64,000 nucleotides of DNA. Origin: G963678445 sp963678445 (GTDB lineage Bacteria; Hydrogenedentota; Hydrogenedentia; Hydrogenedentales; G963678445). The position numbers were made by a program, and so were the translations under genes. The stretch spans positions 1,736,001 through 1,800,000 of the forward strand of contig OY782877.1 in NCBI GenBank assembly GCA_963678445.1, read 5' to 3'. Every line of letters starts with the position of its first letter. Positions within the stretch are counted from its first letter, which is position 1. Under the pieces are notes generated by a model. That model had not been told where the DNA came from. It did no database searches and saw only the letters and a program-made list of their open reading frames with translations. Shown one piece after another: positions 26,805 to 36,014 of the stretch.

Positions 26805-27653
26805 ATGCGCACGGTTATCTTTGGGGTGAAGGGACAGTTGGGCCGGGAATTGTATGCACGGTTTTCGGAGGGAGGCGAGGTGGGGGGGGTGGATTTGCCG
26901 GAGGTGGATATTACAGATGCGAGGCAGGTGGCAGAGGTACTGGCAAAGGTCCAACCGGAATTGGTGTTGAATGCGGCGGCGTATACGGATGTGGAGCGGG
27001 CGGAGTCGGAACCGGCGCAGGCTTTTGAGGTAAATGAGGCGGGGGCGCGTCATATTGCACAGGCGGCGGAGAATGTGGGGGCAACGGTGGTGTATTACAG
27101 TACGGATTATGTGTTTGGCGGAACGCAGCAGCAGCCGTATCGACCTGAGGACGCGACGGCGCCGTTGGCGGTGTATGGTCGTTCGAAGTGGGCGGGGGAG
27201 CAGGCGACGCGGTCGGAAAGCACGCGTGCTTTTGTCTTGCGTACGGCTTGGTTGTATGGTCCGGGGGGCAACAATTTCGTAGAAAAGATTTTGCGGGCGG
27301 CGCAGCAGCGTTCGGAATTGCGTGTGGTGGAGGATGAGGTGGGTTCTCCTACGCATACGTGGGATTTGGCGGAGGCGACGTGGGATTTGGTGCAAACGCA
27401 GGCGTATGGTACGTATCATGCCGTAAATGCAGGGGCTTGTTCACGGTTTGCGTGGGCACAGGCGATTGTGGCGGCGGCAAAACTCAGTACGGCGGTGCAT
27501 CCGTGTGCGGCGTCGGAATTTCCAACGCAGGCGGAACGTCCTGCGTATTCAGTGCTGGATACGTCTTCGTTGACGGCGGCGTGCGGTTACCGTATGCGTC
27601 CGTGGCAGGAAGCGTTGGCCATGTATATGGAAAGAAGGGGTGCGGTGCAATGA
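26805..27653 (+). CDS. rmlD: dTDP-4-dehydrorhamnose reductase (RmlD)
   Basis: The 282-residue short-chain dehydrogenase shows FGVKGQLGREL (dinucleotide site), VLNAAAYTDVERAE, the catalytic YSTDYVFGG with Tyr-x-x-x-Lys in VYGRSKWAGE, and TAWLYGPGGNNFVEKIL. It reduces dTDP-4-dehydro-rhamnose to dTDP-rhamnose with NAD(P)H. GGGGAGG lies upstream of the ATG. Its TGA overlaps the ATG of rmlB as ATGA. The two genes use NNG codons heavily, in a stretch where the plus strand is G-rich. rmlA and rmlC are not in the window. Confidence 0.93.
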   Translation: MRTVIFGVKGQLGRELYARFSEGGEVGGVDLPEVDITDARQVAEVLAKVQPELVLNAAAYTDVERAESEPAQAFEVNEAGARHIAQAAENVGATVVYYSTDYVFGGTQQQPYRPEDATAPLAVYGRSKWAGEQATRSESTRAFVLRTAWLYGPGGNNFVEKILRAAQQRSELRVVEDEVGSPTHTWDLAEATWDLVQTQAYGTYHAVNAGACSRFAWAQAIVAAAKLSTAVHPCAASEFPTQAERPAYSVLDTSSLTAACGYRMRPWQEALAMYMERRGAVQ

Positions 27654-28656
27654 AAACAATTATGGTGACTGGCGGTGCAGGGTTTATTGGCTCGCTTTTG
27701 TGCGGTATCAGTTGGCGACATATCCGGAGGTGCGTATTGTTACGTTTGATAAGCTGACGTATGCGGGCAATCTGGAGAACCTGCGGGAGGCGGACCCGGA
27801 ACGTCATCGTTTTGTCCAGGGGGATATCGCGGATCGGGATGCGGTGAAGGCGGCGATGGCGGGCTGTGATGCGGTGGTCAATTTTGCGGCGGAAACGCAT
27901 GTGGATCGTAGTATTCTGGGGGCTTCTGAATTCCTTCGCACGAATGTGGATGGTGTCTATAATCTGGTGGAGGCGGCTAAGGCGTTGTCGTTGGAGCGCG
28001 TCGTGCTGGTTTCCACGGATGAGGTTTATGGCAGTATCGAGGAGGGTTCTTTTGCAGAATCTGATCCTGTTGCGCCGCGTAATCCGTATAGTGCGGCCAA
28101 GGCGGGGGGAGAGTTGCTGGGGCGTTCGTATTTCACCACGTTTGGGGTGCCGGTGATCGTTACGCGGGGGTCGAATACGTATGGACCGTATCAGTATCCG
28201 GAAAAGGTTTTGCCGCTTTTTGTGACGAACGCGATTGATAATGAGCCGCTGCCTTTGTATCAGGGCGGGGAACATAATGTGCGGGATTGGTTGTATGTGG
28301 AGGATCATTGCCGGGGGATCGATGTGGCGCTACGCAAGGGAACGCCGGGGGAGGTGTATAATATTGCGGGGGGAAATGAGCGAGAAAACATTGTGTTGAC
28401 GCGTAAAATTCTGGCGCTGACACATCGGGATGAAAGTCTGATCCGTTGGGTGCCGGATCGCCCAGGCCATGACCGGCGTTATTCTATTGATGCGAGTAAA
28501 TTGCGTGCGTTGGGGTGGACGCCGCAGATGGATTGGGAAACGGGGATGGTGAAGACGGTGCAGTGGTATGTGGAAAACGAGGCGTGGTGGCGCAAGATTA
28601 AATCGGGGGAATTCCGTCAGTATTATGAACGGCAGTATGGCAAAACGGACGCCTAG
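27650..28656 (+). CDS. rmlB: dTDP-glucose 4,6-dehydratase (RmlB), interrupted by a one-base frameshift
   Basis: The native start is the ATG at 27650, overlapping the rmlD stop. It reads MKTIMVTGGAGFIGS, the NAD site of RmlB, and then loses frame. The next family segment, FVRYQLATYPEVRIVTFDKL, is in another frame beginning with TTT at 27697. Between TCG (27692-27694) and that TTT there are only two bases where three are expected, so one base is missing near 27695. The rest is intact: HVDRSILG, STDEVYGS, the Y-x-x-x-K motif NPYSAAKAGGE, GSNTYGPYQYPEK and GRPGHDRRYSI-like DRPGHDRRYSI. The cause may be a real mutation or a sequencing error. Confidence 0.88.
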
Positions 28657-28697
28657 TAACCTTCGGAAGCGAGATTTTAGAAAGGAGAAGCAGCAGC

Positions 28698-29480
28698 ATG
28701 ACGTATGAACATATTCTGGTTCGTGAAGCGGGGGCGGTATGCTGGATTACGCTGAATCGGCCTAAGGCGAATGCGTTGTCGTTAGCGCTGATGCAGGAGT
28801 TGGGTCATGCGGTGGAGGTTGCGGATACGGCACCGCAGGTGCGTGCTATTGTGCTCTATGGGGGCGAAGGGAAGTTCTTTTCTGCCGGCGCTGATTTGCC
28901 TACCCTGCAACCGACATTGAAGGATCCTACGGTGGAAGGTTCGTTTATTTCGGAAGGCCTGAAAACGGTTAACCGATTGGCGGCGTGCACCACGCCTACG
29001 TTGGCTGTGGTAAATGGGGTGGCGCTAGGCGGTGGTTGTGAGTTGTGCTTGGCTTGCCATTTGCGTATTGCTGCGGACACGGCACATTTTGGGCAACCTG
29101 AAATTCGCTTGGGCCTTGTCCCGGGTTGGGGTGGTGTGCACCGACTGCCACGTCTGATAGGTGAGGCGCACGCTTATGAGTGGTTGTTGACCGGTAATAC
29201 GTATTCGGCGGCGCATGCCCATGCTGTTGGCTTGCTGCAGATGGTGGTTGCTGCGGACACGTTGACAGCGCGTGCTCAGGAACTGGCGGAACAGTTGGCG
29301 GCGCAACCTCGGGTGGCTACCCAGGCGTTGTTAACCGCGCTACAGAAACGGGCGATTGAGCCCGCACAAGGACCGGCACTGGAAAAGCAGGCGTTTGAAA
29401 CAGCGGCGCGCAGTGAAGATGCTCAGGAGGGCCTTGCCGCTTTTATTGAGAAACGCCCGCCGGTGTTTTCGGGACAGTAG
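28698..29480 (+). CDS. Enoyl-CoA hydratase/isomerase family protein
   Basis: This 260-residue crotonase-fold protein begins VCWITLNRPKANALSLALMQ, shows the oxyanion-hole segments FFSAGADLPTL and VNGVALGGGCELCLACHLR, and FGQPEIRLGLVPGWGG, where one catalytic glutamate normally sits (PEIRLGLVPG). It ends ...GLAAFIEKRPPVFSGQ, typical of beta-oxidation hydratases. It should hydrate enoyl-CoA in fatty-acid or amino-acid breakdown. GAAAGGAG lies 12 bases upstream of the ATG. It follows rmlB by 41 bases on the same strand without an obvious functional link. Confidence 0.9.
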   Translation: MTYEHILVREAGAVCWITLNRPKANALSLALMQELGHAVEVADTAPQVRAIVLYGGEGKFFSAGADLPTLQPTLKDPTVEGSFISEGLKTVNRLAACTTPTLAVVNGVALGGGCELCLACHLRIAADTAHFGQPEIRLGLVPGWGGVHRLPRLIGEAHAYEWLLTGNTYSAAHAHAVGLLQMVVAADTLTARAQELAEQLAAQPRVATQALLTALQKRAIEPAQGPALEKQAFETAARSEDAQEGLAAFIEKRPPVFSGQ

Positions 29481-29698
29481 CGGTCGTGTCCTGTTAAGCT
29501 TACAAATAATTGTGGTTGTATCCTGCAAGGAATTAACTTGCTTCGGGCTAATATGATAGTATGCTTTCAGGTGCAGTGTGTCTTTACAACAAGTAGTGTA
29601 GCAATATGTCTGCAAGACCTGTTTTGCGCCGAAATCAAGGGTATAGTAGAGAATCAGGAAAGCGTTACCTGCTAACCATAAGGAATTCGGGAGTATCC

Positions 29699-32056
29699 AT
29701 GAGATATCTATTTGCGTTCGCCACTTTTTGGGCAACGGTGCTTCTTAGCGTGCCGTCGGCTCACGCGTTGGAAGCAGGCGCCGCCAAGGTGGAAATCACC
29801 CCTGCCATCGGTGTGCCGCTGAATGGCTACGGGGATCGTTGGGGTCGAAATTCAGTCGCCAAGCATGATCCGTTGTGGTCGCGGGCGTTGTTCCTTGATG
29901 ATGGTGAAACGAAGGTGTTGCTGGTGAATCTGGACTTGTGTGTGGTGAATCCGGCTTTGCGTAGCCGGGTGTTGGAGCTGGCCCCTGCGGAGGTTCCGCC
30001 GGAACATATCGTGCTTACGGCTACGCATACGCATAATGGGCATGGCGGCATGATTGAAATGTTGTCAATGCGCACTATTTCAGGACGGTTTATGCCGGAG
30101 GTGCTGGAGGAGACGGCGACAAAGATTGCACAGTCCATGCAGGAGGCTATTCGGGCACGTCGTCGGGCTACGTTGGGGTATGGCACGGCTAAACAAACGG
30201 TTTTGTCGTGCAACCGCCGTGTTTCTGAGGGCCCGATTGACGAACAGATCGGGGTTGTCGCTGTGCAGGACGCCGATGGTAATGCCATGGCTATCCTCAC
30301 TAACTTTGCCGCACATCCTACTTCTGTTGGTGATGCGGATATGTATTTGTTTTCTGCGGATTACCCCGGATTTTATTATGCTGAAATGGAAAAGCTGGCT
30401 TCGAAGGGTTGTGTGGCTCTTTTTATGAATGGAGCAGCGGGTAATCAACGGACTACCGCGCCGGAGGACACATCGGGCTGGGCGCGCACAGAGGAGGTGG
30501 GGCGTTTGTTGGCGGTGCGGGCCAAGGCGGTGGTGAATGAGATGAGTTTTGGCGATGCCAAATTGAAGGTCAACCATGCGCAACCGATGTTGCCGGAAAC
30601 TTTGTTGCCTTTCATGCCCGATTCTGTTTTTCTACAGACACTGGAAATTAATGATTTGTTGTTAACCTTTGTGCCCGGCGAACCTTGTGTCGAGTTGGGG
30701 CTGGAATTGCGCAGGCGGGCGTTGGCGCGGGGGTATAAGGCGCAATTTACGGTGGGCTTGGCGAATAATCATTTGATGTATTTCGTACCCCGCTCTCTCT
30801 ATTCCACCTTAGGCTATGAGTCTGCCGCCACGATCTATGGGCCGGGCATTGCACACTGGTTTTATCGTCAGTTTGATGCATTGATGACGCGGGGCAAAGC
30901 CGAGGAACCCGCACAGGAGACGGTTGCCGCGCCAGAGTCAGTCGCATTGGCTTCGGGTGTTACCCGTGTAACGTTGCAGGGCAGCTCGTATGGGTTGGGC
31001 CAACAGCGTGCGGCGTTGTTTGCGTCTTCTTTGACGAAACGGTACGAGCGCAAGGTCGTAGCACCTATACAGTCCGGGGCTTTGGCGCCCAAGACAGGAT
31101 TATGGACCGCTTTCCCGAAGTGGATTGACCCTTCGCCGTTGGCTGTGCCGGCGATGGCGATTCGTGCGCGCACTTTGCTGGCGGGGATCGCGCCGAGTGT
31201 GTTTGATGAGTTGGAGGGGGCGGCGGCGGGCGTCCATCTGCCTTTTGACGCATTTTGGCTGGCGCAAAATGCGACTTTGCTGATGGAAAACGCGGAGAAT
31301 CCTGCTTTGTTTGAAACGCCGCTTTGCACTATGTTTGCGGTGCTGGGCGATCGTGCGGGTGCAGATGATATTCTGGTGGGCCGCAATCTGGATTGGGCCG
31401 AGTCGGAAACGCCGTGCATCGTGGAGACGCGTCCGGATACCGGACATGCCTTTGTGCAGGTGGGCTTCCCCTGGAACGTGGGGGTGTTTACGGGAATGAA
31501 TGACGCGGGGCTTGTGGTTGCCGTGGAGCGCGTGGCCGCGTTGGGAACGCCTGCGCTGGAGGGTGCGCCTGTGGAGTTGGTTCTGCGGGAGGTGCTTGAG
31601 ACGAGCGCAACGGTGAGTGCGGCGGCGGAGCGGTTGCGTGGGTGTACGTATTTGCGCGGCTTTAATGTGTTGCTTGCTGGCGATAGTGAGGATGCGTCGC
31701 AGGCGCTTGTCTTGCAATATGGGGACACGCTCTCTGAACGCACTGCGGAGGAGGGATTGTTGTTGGGCGTACTTCCTGATAGTGAGATTACAGACGCCAC
31801 CGCACGGTGTCGTTATGAGCGCGTTTCCGCTCTGTTGGCGGATGAACGCATTGTTGGGCGTACGGAAATTCAAAGCGTCTTGCAGGATAAGGCGTTGGGG
31901 CGTGTGGGTATGGCGCAGGTCTGGAATGAACAGACCCAGCATAGCGTGGTGTTTGCGCCGCGTTCGCGCACGCTTTATGTTGCTGTCCCGGATGACCAGG
32001 GCCGTCCCAGTCCTTATGTTGAAGTGAAATTGGAAGGAGAATCGCATCATGAGTGA
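29699..32056 (+). CDS. Neutral-ceramidase-like domain fused to a C45-type Ntn hydrolase
   Basis: The 785-residue protein has a Sec signal (MRYLFAFATFWATVLLSVPS...AHA). Residues about 25-400 resemble the N-terminal domain of neutral/alkaline ceramidases: zinc-site motifs LTATHTHNGHGG (His110, His112) and NFAAHPTS (His206), then FMNGAAGNQ. The ceramidase nucleophile serine is Gly245 here. Residues about 420-785 form a C45/AAT-like Ntn hydrolase: QGSSYGLGQQRAAL, ELEGAAAGVHLP, then the nucleophile Cys543 in PLCTMFAVLGDR and LVGRNLDW. Self-cleavage before Cys543 would free the active end and split the two halves. The gene overlaps the next by eight bases. Both domains hydrolyse amides of acyl groups in relatives; the substrate is unknown. 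Confidence 0.8.
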   Translation: MRYLFAFATFWATVLLSVPSAHALEAGAAKVEITPAIGVPLNGYGDRWGRNSVAKHDPLWSRALFLDDGETKVLLVNLDLCVVNPALRSRVLELAPAEVPPEHIVLTATHTHNGHGGMIEMLSMRTISGRFMPEVLEETATKIAQSMQEAIRARRRATLGYGTAKQTVLSCNRRVSEGPIDEQIGVVAVQDADGNAMAILTNFAAHPTSVGDADMYLFSADYPGFYYAEMEKLASKGCVALFMNGAAGNQRTTAPEDTSGWARTEEVGRLLAVRAKAVVNEMSFGDAKLKVNHAQPMLPETLLPFMPDSVFLQTLEINDLLLTFVPGEPCVELGLELRRRALARGYKAQFTVGLANNHLMYFVPRSLYSTLGYESAATIYGPGIAHWFYRQFDALMTRGKAEEPAQETVAAPESVALASGVTRVTLQGSSYGLGQQRAALFASSLTKRYERKVVAPIQSGALAPKTGLWTAFPKWIDPSPLAVPAMAIRARTLLAGIAPSVFDELEGAAAGVHLPFDAFWLAQNATLLMENAENPALFETPLCTMFAVLGDRAGADDILVGRNLDWAESETPCIVETRPDTGHAFVQVGFPWNVGVFTGMNDAGLVVAVERVAALGTPALEGAPVELVLREVLETSATVSAAAERLRGCTYLRGFNVLLAGDSEDASQALVLQYGDTLSERTAEEGLLLGVLPDSEITDATARCRYERVSALLADERIVGRTEIQSVLQDKALGRVGMAQVWNEQTQHSVVFAPRSRTLYVAVPDDQGRPSPYVEVKLEGESHHE

Positions 32057-33632
32057 TGTCGTACGGACCTATAGTCGGTCTTCACGACACGCCGTACGCC
32101 GAGGAAGAAAGGGATTCGCAAAGGGAAGTTTCTTCTTCTTGCTAGTGTGTCTGGCGGGTTGTCTTTGGTTTTTCTGGACCACCCGTGACTGTTACCCCCT
32201 TGTCCAAATGCTTCCCGCCGATCAGGCATATCATGTATACAGTGAAGATTTGCTGAATCGTCGCACTGCTATTGCGCAGGCGCGGGTGTGGCAGTTGCTG
32301 CCTGAAGAGCATGCGTTGCGCAAGGCGCTTAGTCAGTTGCCCGCTAATTTTGGCATGCCGGAGTGGGTGCTAAACAATCTTATTCCGGATGATTGTCTGG
32401 TTGTCGGGGATGATCTTCGGGCCCTTTCCGATCCTATTTTGATCACTCGCATGAGTCGTATTGGGTGTATTGCTGAGCGTATGCATCGCTTTATTCCAGA
32501 TATTGAGTCGGATTATGCAGGTGGATTGCGCTTGCGTTATCTGCCGCAGGCGCAACTGCATTATGCCGTCCGAGGGCGTGTTTTGCTTGCTAGCCCATCA
32601 CGTGCGGCGTTGATAAAAGCGCTGACTTTGCGTCCGGAAAACACGATGTCGCAGGAACTGTTAACCCAGATTCAGAAGGACAGTCAACATGCGGATTTTG
32701 TGTGTACGGTCCAGTTAAAAAACGGGGAAAATCTGGGGGGGGCGCCGCTGGGAAAATGGCTGGATAAGATTCAATTGGCTGTACGCATCGAAAGGGATGC
32801 GATGCGTCTGAAGTGCAGTGGTTTGTTGCACCCGGATATGCAGGCGCAGTGGGCAGCGTTGCTCTCAAATGCGACTCCTGGAACCCTGCAAGCGCCTCCG
32901 GATGGCATGCTGGGGGTGTCCCTGGATCTTGGCAAATCGACCGACGCGCTTATCCGGGCTATTGATGATGGTTTGAATGGCGCGGTCTCGCTTGAGGCAA
33001 CCCTGCAGCAGTGGGCACAAACCCCTGAATATAAGGAATGGGCACCGCATTGTCTTGCCTTGCTGCAACAACTTGGACCGGGATGTCGTTTGAGCTGGCG
33101 TGGTGTGGATACGTATGCGATCTTCCCGATGCCGGAAATCGTCGCCACTTTTGACACACATCCTGACGCGTTGTCGAAATGGTTTGAAAACCTCCCTGTT
33201 CCTGCACCGGAAGTGATGCCGTGGGAAACCTTCCTGCGAGGTGAAGAGGAGCGTGAGGTGGCCTGGTTGCCCTTGATCGGCGGCCCGTCGATTGAGCCGA
33301 CGCTGGCAAGTTACAACCATATGGCTTTACTTAGCACCAGCCACACGCTTGCTGAGACCTTGCTGGAAAAACCGAAAAAGTCGGAAGCGCTTCCGCAAAA
33401 AGGCAATCTTTTTGTACAGTTGCGTCCCGTTCCTGCCCTGGACGCCGTCGCAAGTATTTTGCAACCGCTGGCGGACCTGAATCTGATTTGGGGATACGAC
33501 GCGGCAACGTTTCAGGAGGCGATGCAGGCGTGGCAAAACCAATTCCAGTCGGTACAGGAGGTGGCGCTACTGGCAGGGCATAAGGCTGGCGAACTTCATC
33601 TGGAGTTCCGGTTGATATTGCAAGCCTCGTAG
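32049..33632 (+). CDS. Signal-anchored protein of unknown function (DUF3352-like)
   Basis: The 527-residue protein has a basic N-terminus and one anchor helix (FFFLLVCLAGCLWFFW, residues about 28-43), with the rest probably periplasmic. The body has LLASPSRAALIKAL and LGVSLDLGKSTDALIRAIDDGL, similar in style to proteins annotated as DUF3352, but I cannot confirm membership. No catalytic motif is visible. The ATG overlaps the end of the ceramidase/Ntn gene (ATGAGTGA), so the two are translationally coupled and may work together at the cell surface. Confidence 0.6.
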   Translation: MSDVVRTYSRSSRHAVRRGRKGFAKGSFFFLLVCLAGCLWFFWTTRDCYPLVQMLPADQAYHVYSEDLLNRRTAIAQARVWQLLPEEHALRKALSQLPANFGMPEWVLNNLIPDDCLVVGDDLRALSDPILITRMSRIGCIAERMHRFIPDIESDYAGGLRLRYLPQAQLHYAVRGRVLLASPSRAALIKALTLRPENTMSQELLTQIQKDSQHADFVCTVQLKNGENLGGAPLGKWLDKIQLAVRIERDAMRLKCSGLLHPDMQAQWAALLSNATPGTLQAPPDGMLGVSLDLGKSTDALIRAIDDGLNGAVSLEATLQQWAQTPEYKEWAPHCLALLQQLGPGCRLSWRGVDTYAIFPMPEIVATFDTHPDALSKWFENLPVPAPEVMPWETFLRGEEEREVAWLPLIGGPSIEPTLASYNHMALLSTSHTLAETLLEKPKKSEALPQKGNLFVQLRPVPALDAVASILQPLADLNLIWGYDAATFQEAMQAWQNQFQSVQEVALLAGHKAGELHLEFRLILQAS

Positions 33633-33681
33633 CAGTTATGTTTTATTCACGATTTAATTCGTAAAATTATTGGAAGTACCT

Positions 33682-34800
33682 ATGAAGATAAGTAAGCGCA
33701 TCGGGCTTATATTGCGAAACGGTATTAGCGTGGCCGATGTTTTACTTAGTCGACAGTTTCACCGTGCACCGCATTGCATGCCGATCCTTTTGCTCTTCCT
33801 CACCAATCGCTGCAATTTGCGCTGCCGCATGTGCGGCATCTGTGAACCGGTCAATTCGAAACCTGAGGGTGAGAAGCGGGAACTGGACACCGAGGAGTGG
33901 TTTGCTGTACTGGATGCGGCCCACCGCTTGCATACCATTCTTGTTTCGATCACTGGCGGGGAGCCGTTGTTACGCCCTGATGTTTACGACATTATTCGTC
34001 ATGCAAGCGACCTCGACATGTCGGTGCATATGTGCAGCAATGGGGTACTATTGACGGAGGAGCGGGTAAAACGATTGCGTGATTCCGGTTTGGGCACGTT
34101 ATCGATTTCTGTGGAGAGCCCTGTTCGTGTTGAGCATGAAGCGTTGCGGGGCCCCAATACTTTTGAGCGTGCGCTTGAAGGCATCCGGCGGGTGCGTGAA
34201 TTGGCCCCTGATATCCAGGTAGGAATAAACTACCTCATCACCAAGGCCAACATGAGGCATATGCGCGATATGGTCGCGTTTTCCGAATCTTTGGGCGTGC
34301 ATCAGCTCAAGTTTGCTCCCATCCACACGAACTTGTTACATCGGGAAAAAGATGAAGCCGAGTTTGAAGGGCTTCTCTTCGAGGAAGCTGATATTGAGCA
34401 TCTGCGTGAAGAGATTCGTGCGTTGGCGGAACGCACGGAGAAGAGTTCTCTGCTCACTACATCACAGGCATTCCTGGAAGGCATTCCCGATCTTTATAGT
34501 CGTCCGCGTAATTTCAAGTGCTTTGCGGGCTACATCGCTGCCGCCATCAATCCTAGCGGCCACGTCGCCCCTTGTTGCGATATGGACAGTCCGTTATCGG
34601 TACGCGACATGCCGCTCGACGTTCTTTGGCGTAGCGCCGAGTTTAAGCCTTTGCGCCGCCAGGTAGACGCTTGTAAAAGCGCCTGTTGGGATACAACGAA
34701 TACGGAATTCAGTTTGCGGTTGCGCCCTACCGCTTTGTTGGGAGAATTGGTGCGCACCTGGAAAGATTTGGATTTTTACTTTGGGGAAAAGAAATCGTGA
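33682..34800 (+). CDS. Radical SAM protein with SPASM-type C-terminal cluster
   Basis: The 372-residue enzyme carries the CX3CX2C cluster in LTNRCNLRCRMCGICEP (residues about 44-55), the SAM-binding SITGGEPLLRPD, and MCSNGVLLTEE. The C-terminal part has CFAGYIAAAINPSGHVAPCC and CKSACWD, cysteines fitting an auxiliary SPASM/twitch cluster. GGAAG precedes the ATG. Its TGA overlaps the GTG of the DegT-type aminotransferase, so the two are coupled. In known pairs such enzymes oxidise an alcohol that the aminotransferase then aminates (BtrN-like), or modify peptides. The pair points to an aminosugar or aminocyclitol-type product, but the substrate is not shown. Confidence 0.82.
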   Translation: MKISKRIGLILRNGISVADVLLSRQFHRAPHCMPILLLFLTNRCNLRCRMCGICEPVNSKPEGEKRELDTEEWFAVLDAAHRLHTILVSITGGEPLLRPDVYDIIRHASDLDMSVHMCSNGVLLTEERVKRLRDSGLGTLSISVESPVRVEHEALRGPNTFERALEGIRRVRELAPDIQVGINYLITKANMRHMRDMVAFSESLGVHQLKFAPIHTNLLHREKDEAEFEGLLFEEADIEHLREEIRALAERTEKSSLLTTSQAFLEGIPDLYSRPRNFKCFAGYIAAAINPSGHVAPCCDMDSPLSVRDMPLDVLWRSAEFKPLRRQVDACKSACWDTTNTEFSLRLRPTALLGELVRTWKDLDFYFGEKKS

Positions 34801-35981
34801 TACCGCGCCGTTGGGCTTATACCTATCCTGGAGAGTGGAAAGAAACAAAACGTTGTCTGCGTGGTGAGTGCACGCTTGAGGAAGATCTCGTAGCGCGATG
34901 GGAAGAGGCTGTCGCCCAGTTTGTTGATGCGCCTTATGCGGCCGCCGTCAACTCGGGGCGCTACGGCATGACGCTCATCCTGGATCATCTGGGCGTTGGA
35001 GAAGGTGACGAAGTTGTCGTACCTGCTTACACGTTGGGCGATCTTATCCCTCTCGTTGAAAAAAGGGGGGCGAAGGCTATCCCCGCCGATATTGACCGCA
35101 ACACGCTCAATGTAACTGTGGAGAGTGTGCAAGCACGCATAACTCCCCGCACGAAGGCGATTCTTGTATTGCATGCCTTTGGCGCGCCGGCACCCATCCG
35201 GGAAATCTGCGTCATTGCCAACGATATCCCTGTTATTGAAGATGGCGCACATGCCTTGGGCGCTACGGTAGGGGAGCGTCCCGTAGGCACGTTTGGCTAT
35301 GCTGGCTTTTTCAGCTTTGAACCGACCAAGCCTATCAATACTTATGGCGGCGGCATGGTTGTCAGCCAAGACGCCGCCCTTATTCAGCATATTCACGATG
35401 CGGTTACGGATAAGCCGGTCAATATGGAAGGCTTGGGTCAGAAAATCGCGGCGACCCGCAAGGAACAGTTTTTACTGCGCACGGGACTGGGTTGGCCTAT
35501 CCTGCTGGCGCTTGCGTCGCCTACTTGTAAGCGTCTTATCAGCAACGCGTATCGGAGTGCGCAGGGGGTTCCCTCTGCCCAATTCCGCTACAGTCCGCTG
35601 CAGGCACAGCTGGGTTTGAAAAAGCTGGAGGGGTTGCCCAAACATCTTGCAACACGCACGGCGCGTGTAGAACAACTTCGCGCGTTGCTGCATCCTGATA
35701 TTCGTCTGCAAGGCCTGTTGCCTGACGCTACGTCGACTTGGTACTTCTGCGTTGCGCTACTGCCAGGACCGGCGCAGGAAATCCGCACAAAATTGTTATG
35801 GAAAGGCGTTGACACCGCTATCGGGGACGAAATTGCCGATGATTGTGCGGTGCGGCTACAGTATCATGACTGCCCCAATACGGCCTACGCCGCTGCACAC
35901 GCCATGGCCTTGCCGATGTCGGACACGTTGCCCGAAAGCGCGCTTGCAAAAATCGCCCATGCGCTTAATGCCTTTATATAA
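34797..35981 (+). CDS. DegT/DnrJ/EryC1/StrS family aminotransferase
   Basis: The 394-residue protein starts at GTG 34797, overlapping the radical SAM stop (GTGA). It shows AVNSGRYGMTLILDHLGVGEGDEVVVPAYTL-like motifs (NSGRYGM, GEGDEVVVPAYT), IEDGAHALGATVG for PLP binding, and the PLP lysine in FFSFEPTKPINTYGGGM. These enzymes transaminate keto sugars on nucleotide carriers or keto-cyclitols. An upstream in-frame ATG at 34686 lies inside the preceding gene and is not used. Coupling to a radical SAM enzyme suggests successive oxidation and amination of one substrate. Confidence 0.88.
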   Translation: MIPRRWAYTYPGEWKETKRCLRGECTLEEDLVARWEEAVAQFVDAPYAAAVNSGRYGMTLILDHLGVGEGDEVVVPAYTLGDLIPLVEKRGAKAIPADIDRNTLNVTVESVQARITPRTKAILVLHAFGAPAPIREICVIANDIPVIEDGAHALGATVGERPVGTFGYAGFFSFEPTKPINTYGGGMVVSQDAALIQHIHDAVTDKPVNMEGLGQKIAATRKEQFLLRTGLGWPILLALASPTCKRLISNAYRSAQGVPSAQFRYSPLQAQLGLKKLEGLPKHLATRTARVEQLRALLHPDIRLQGLLPDATSTWYFCVALLPGPAQEIRTKLLWKGVDTAIGDEIADDCAVRLQYHDCPNTAYAAAHAMALPMSDTLPESALAKIAHALNAFI

Positions 35982-36014
35982 CATCCAAACTCAAAACCAT
36001 AGGGAGCATCTGCT

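Noticed and set aside
29520..29560. A possible sixth copy of the intergenic element (AACTTGCTTCGGGC)
   Set aside because: Only about eight bases of the core match and the flanks do not align, so it was not counted.
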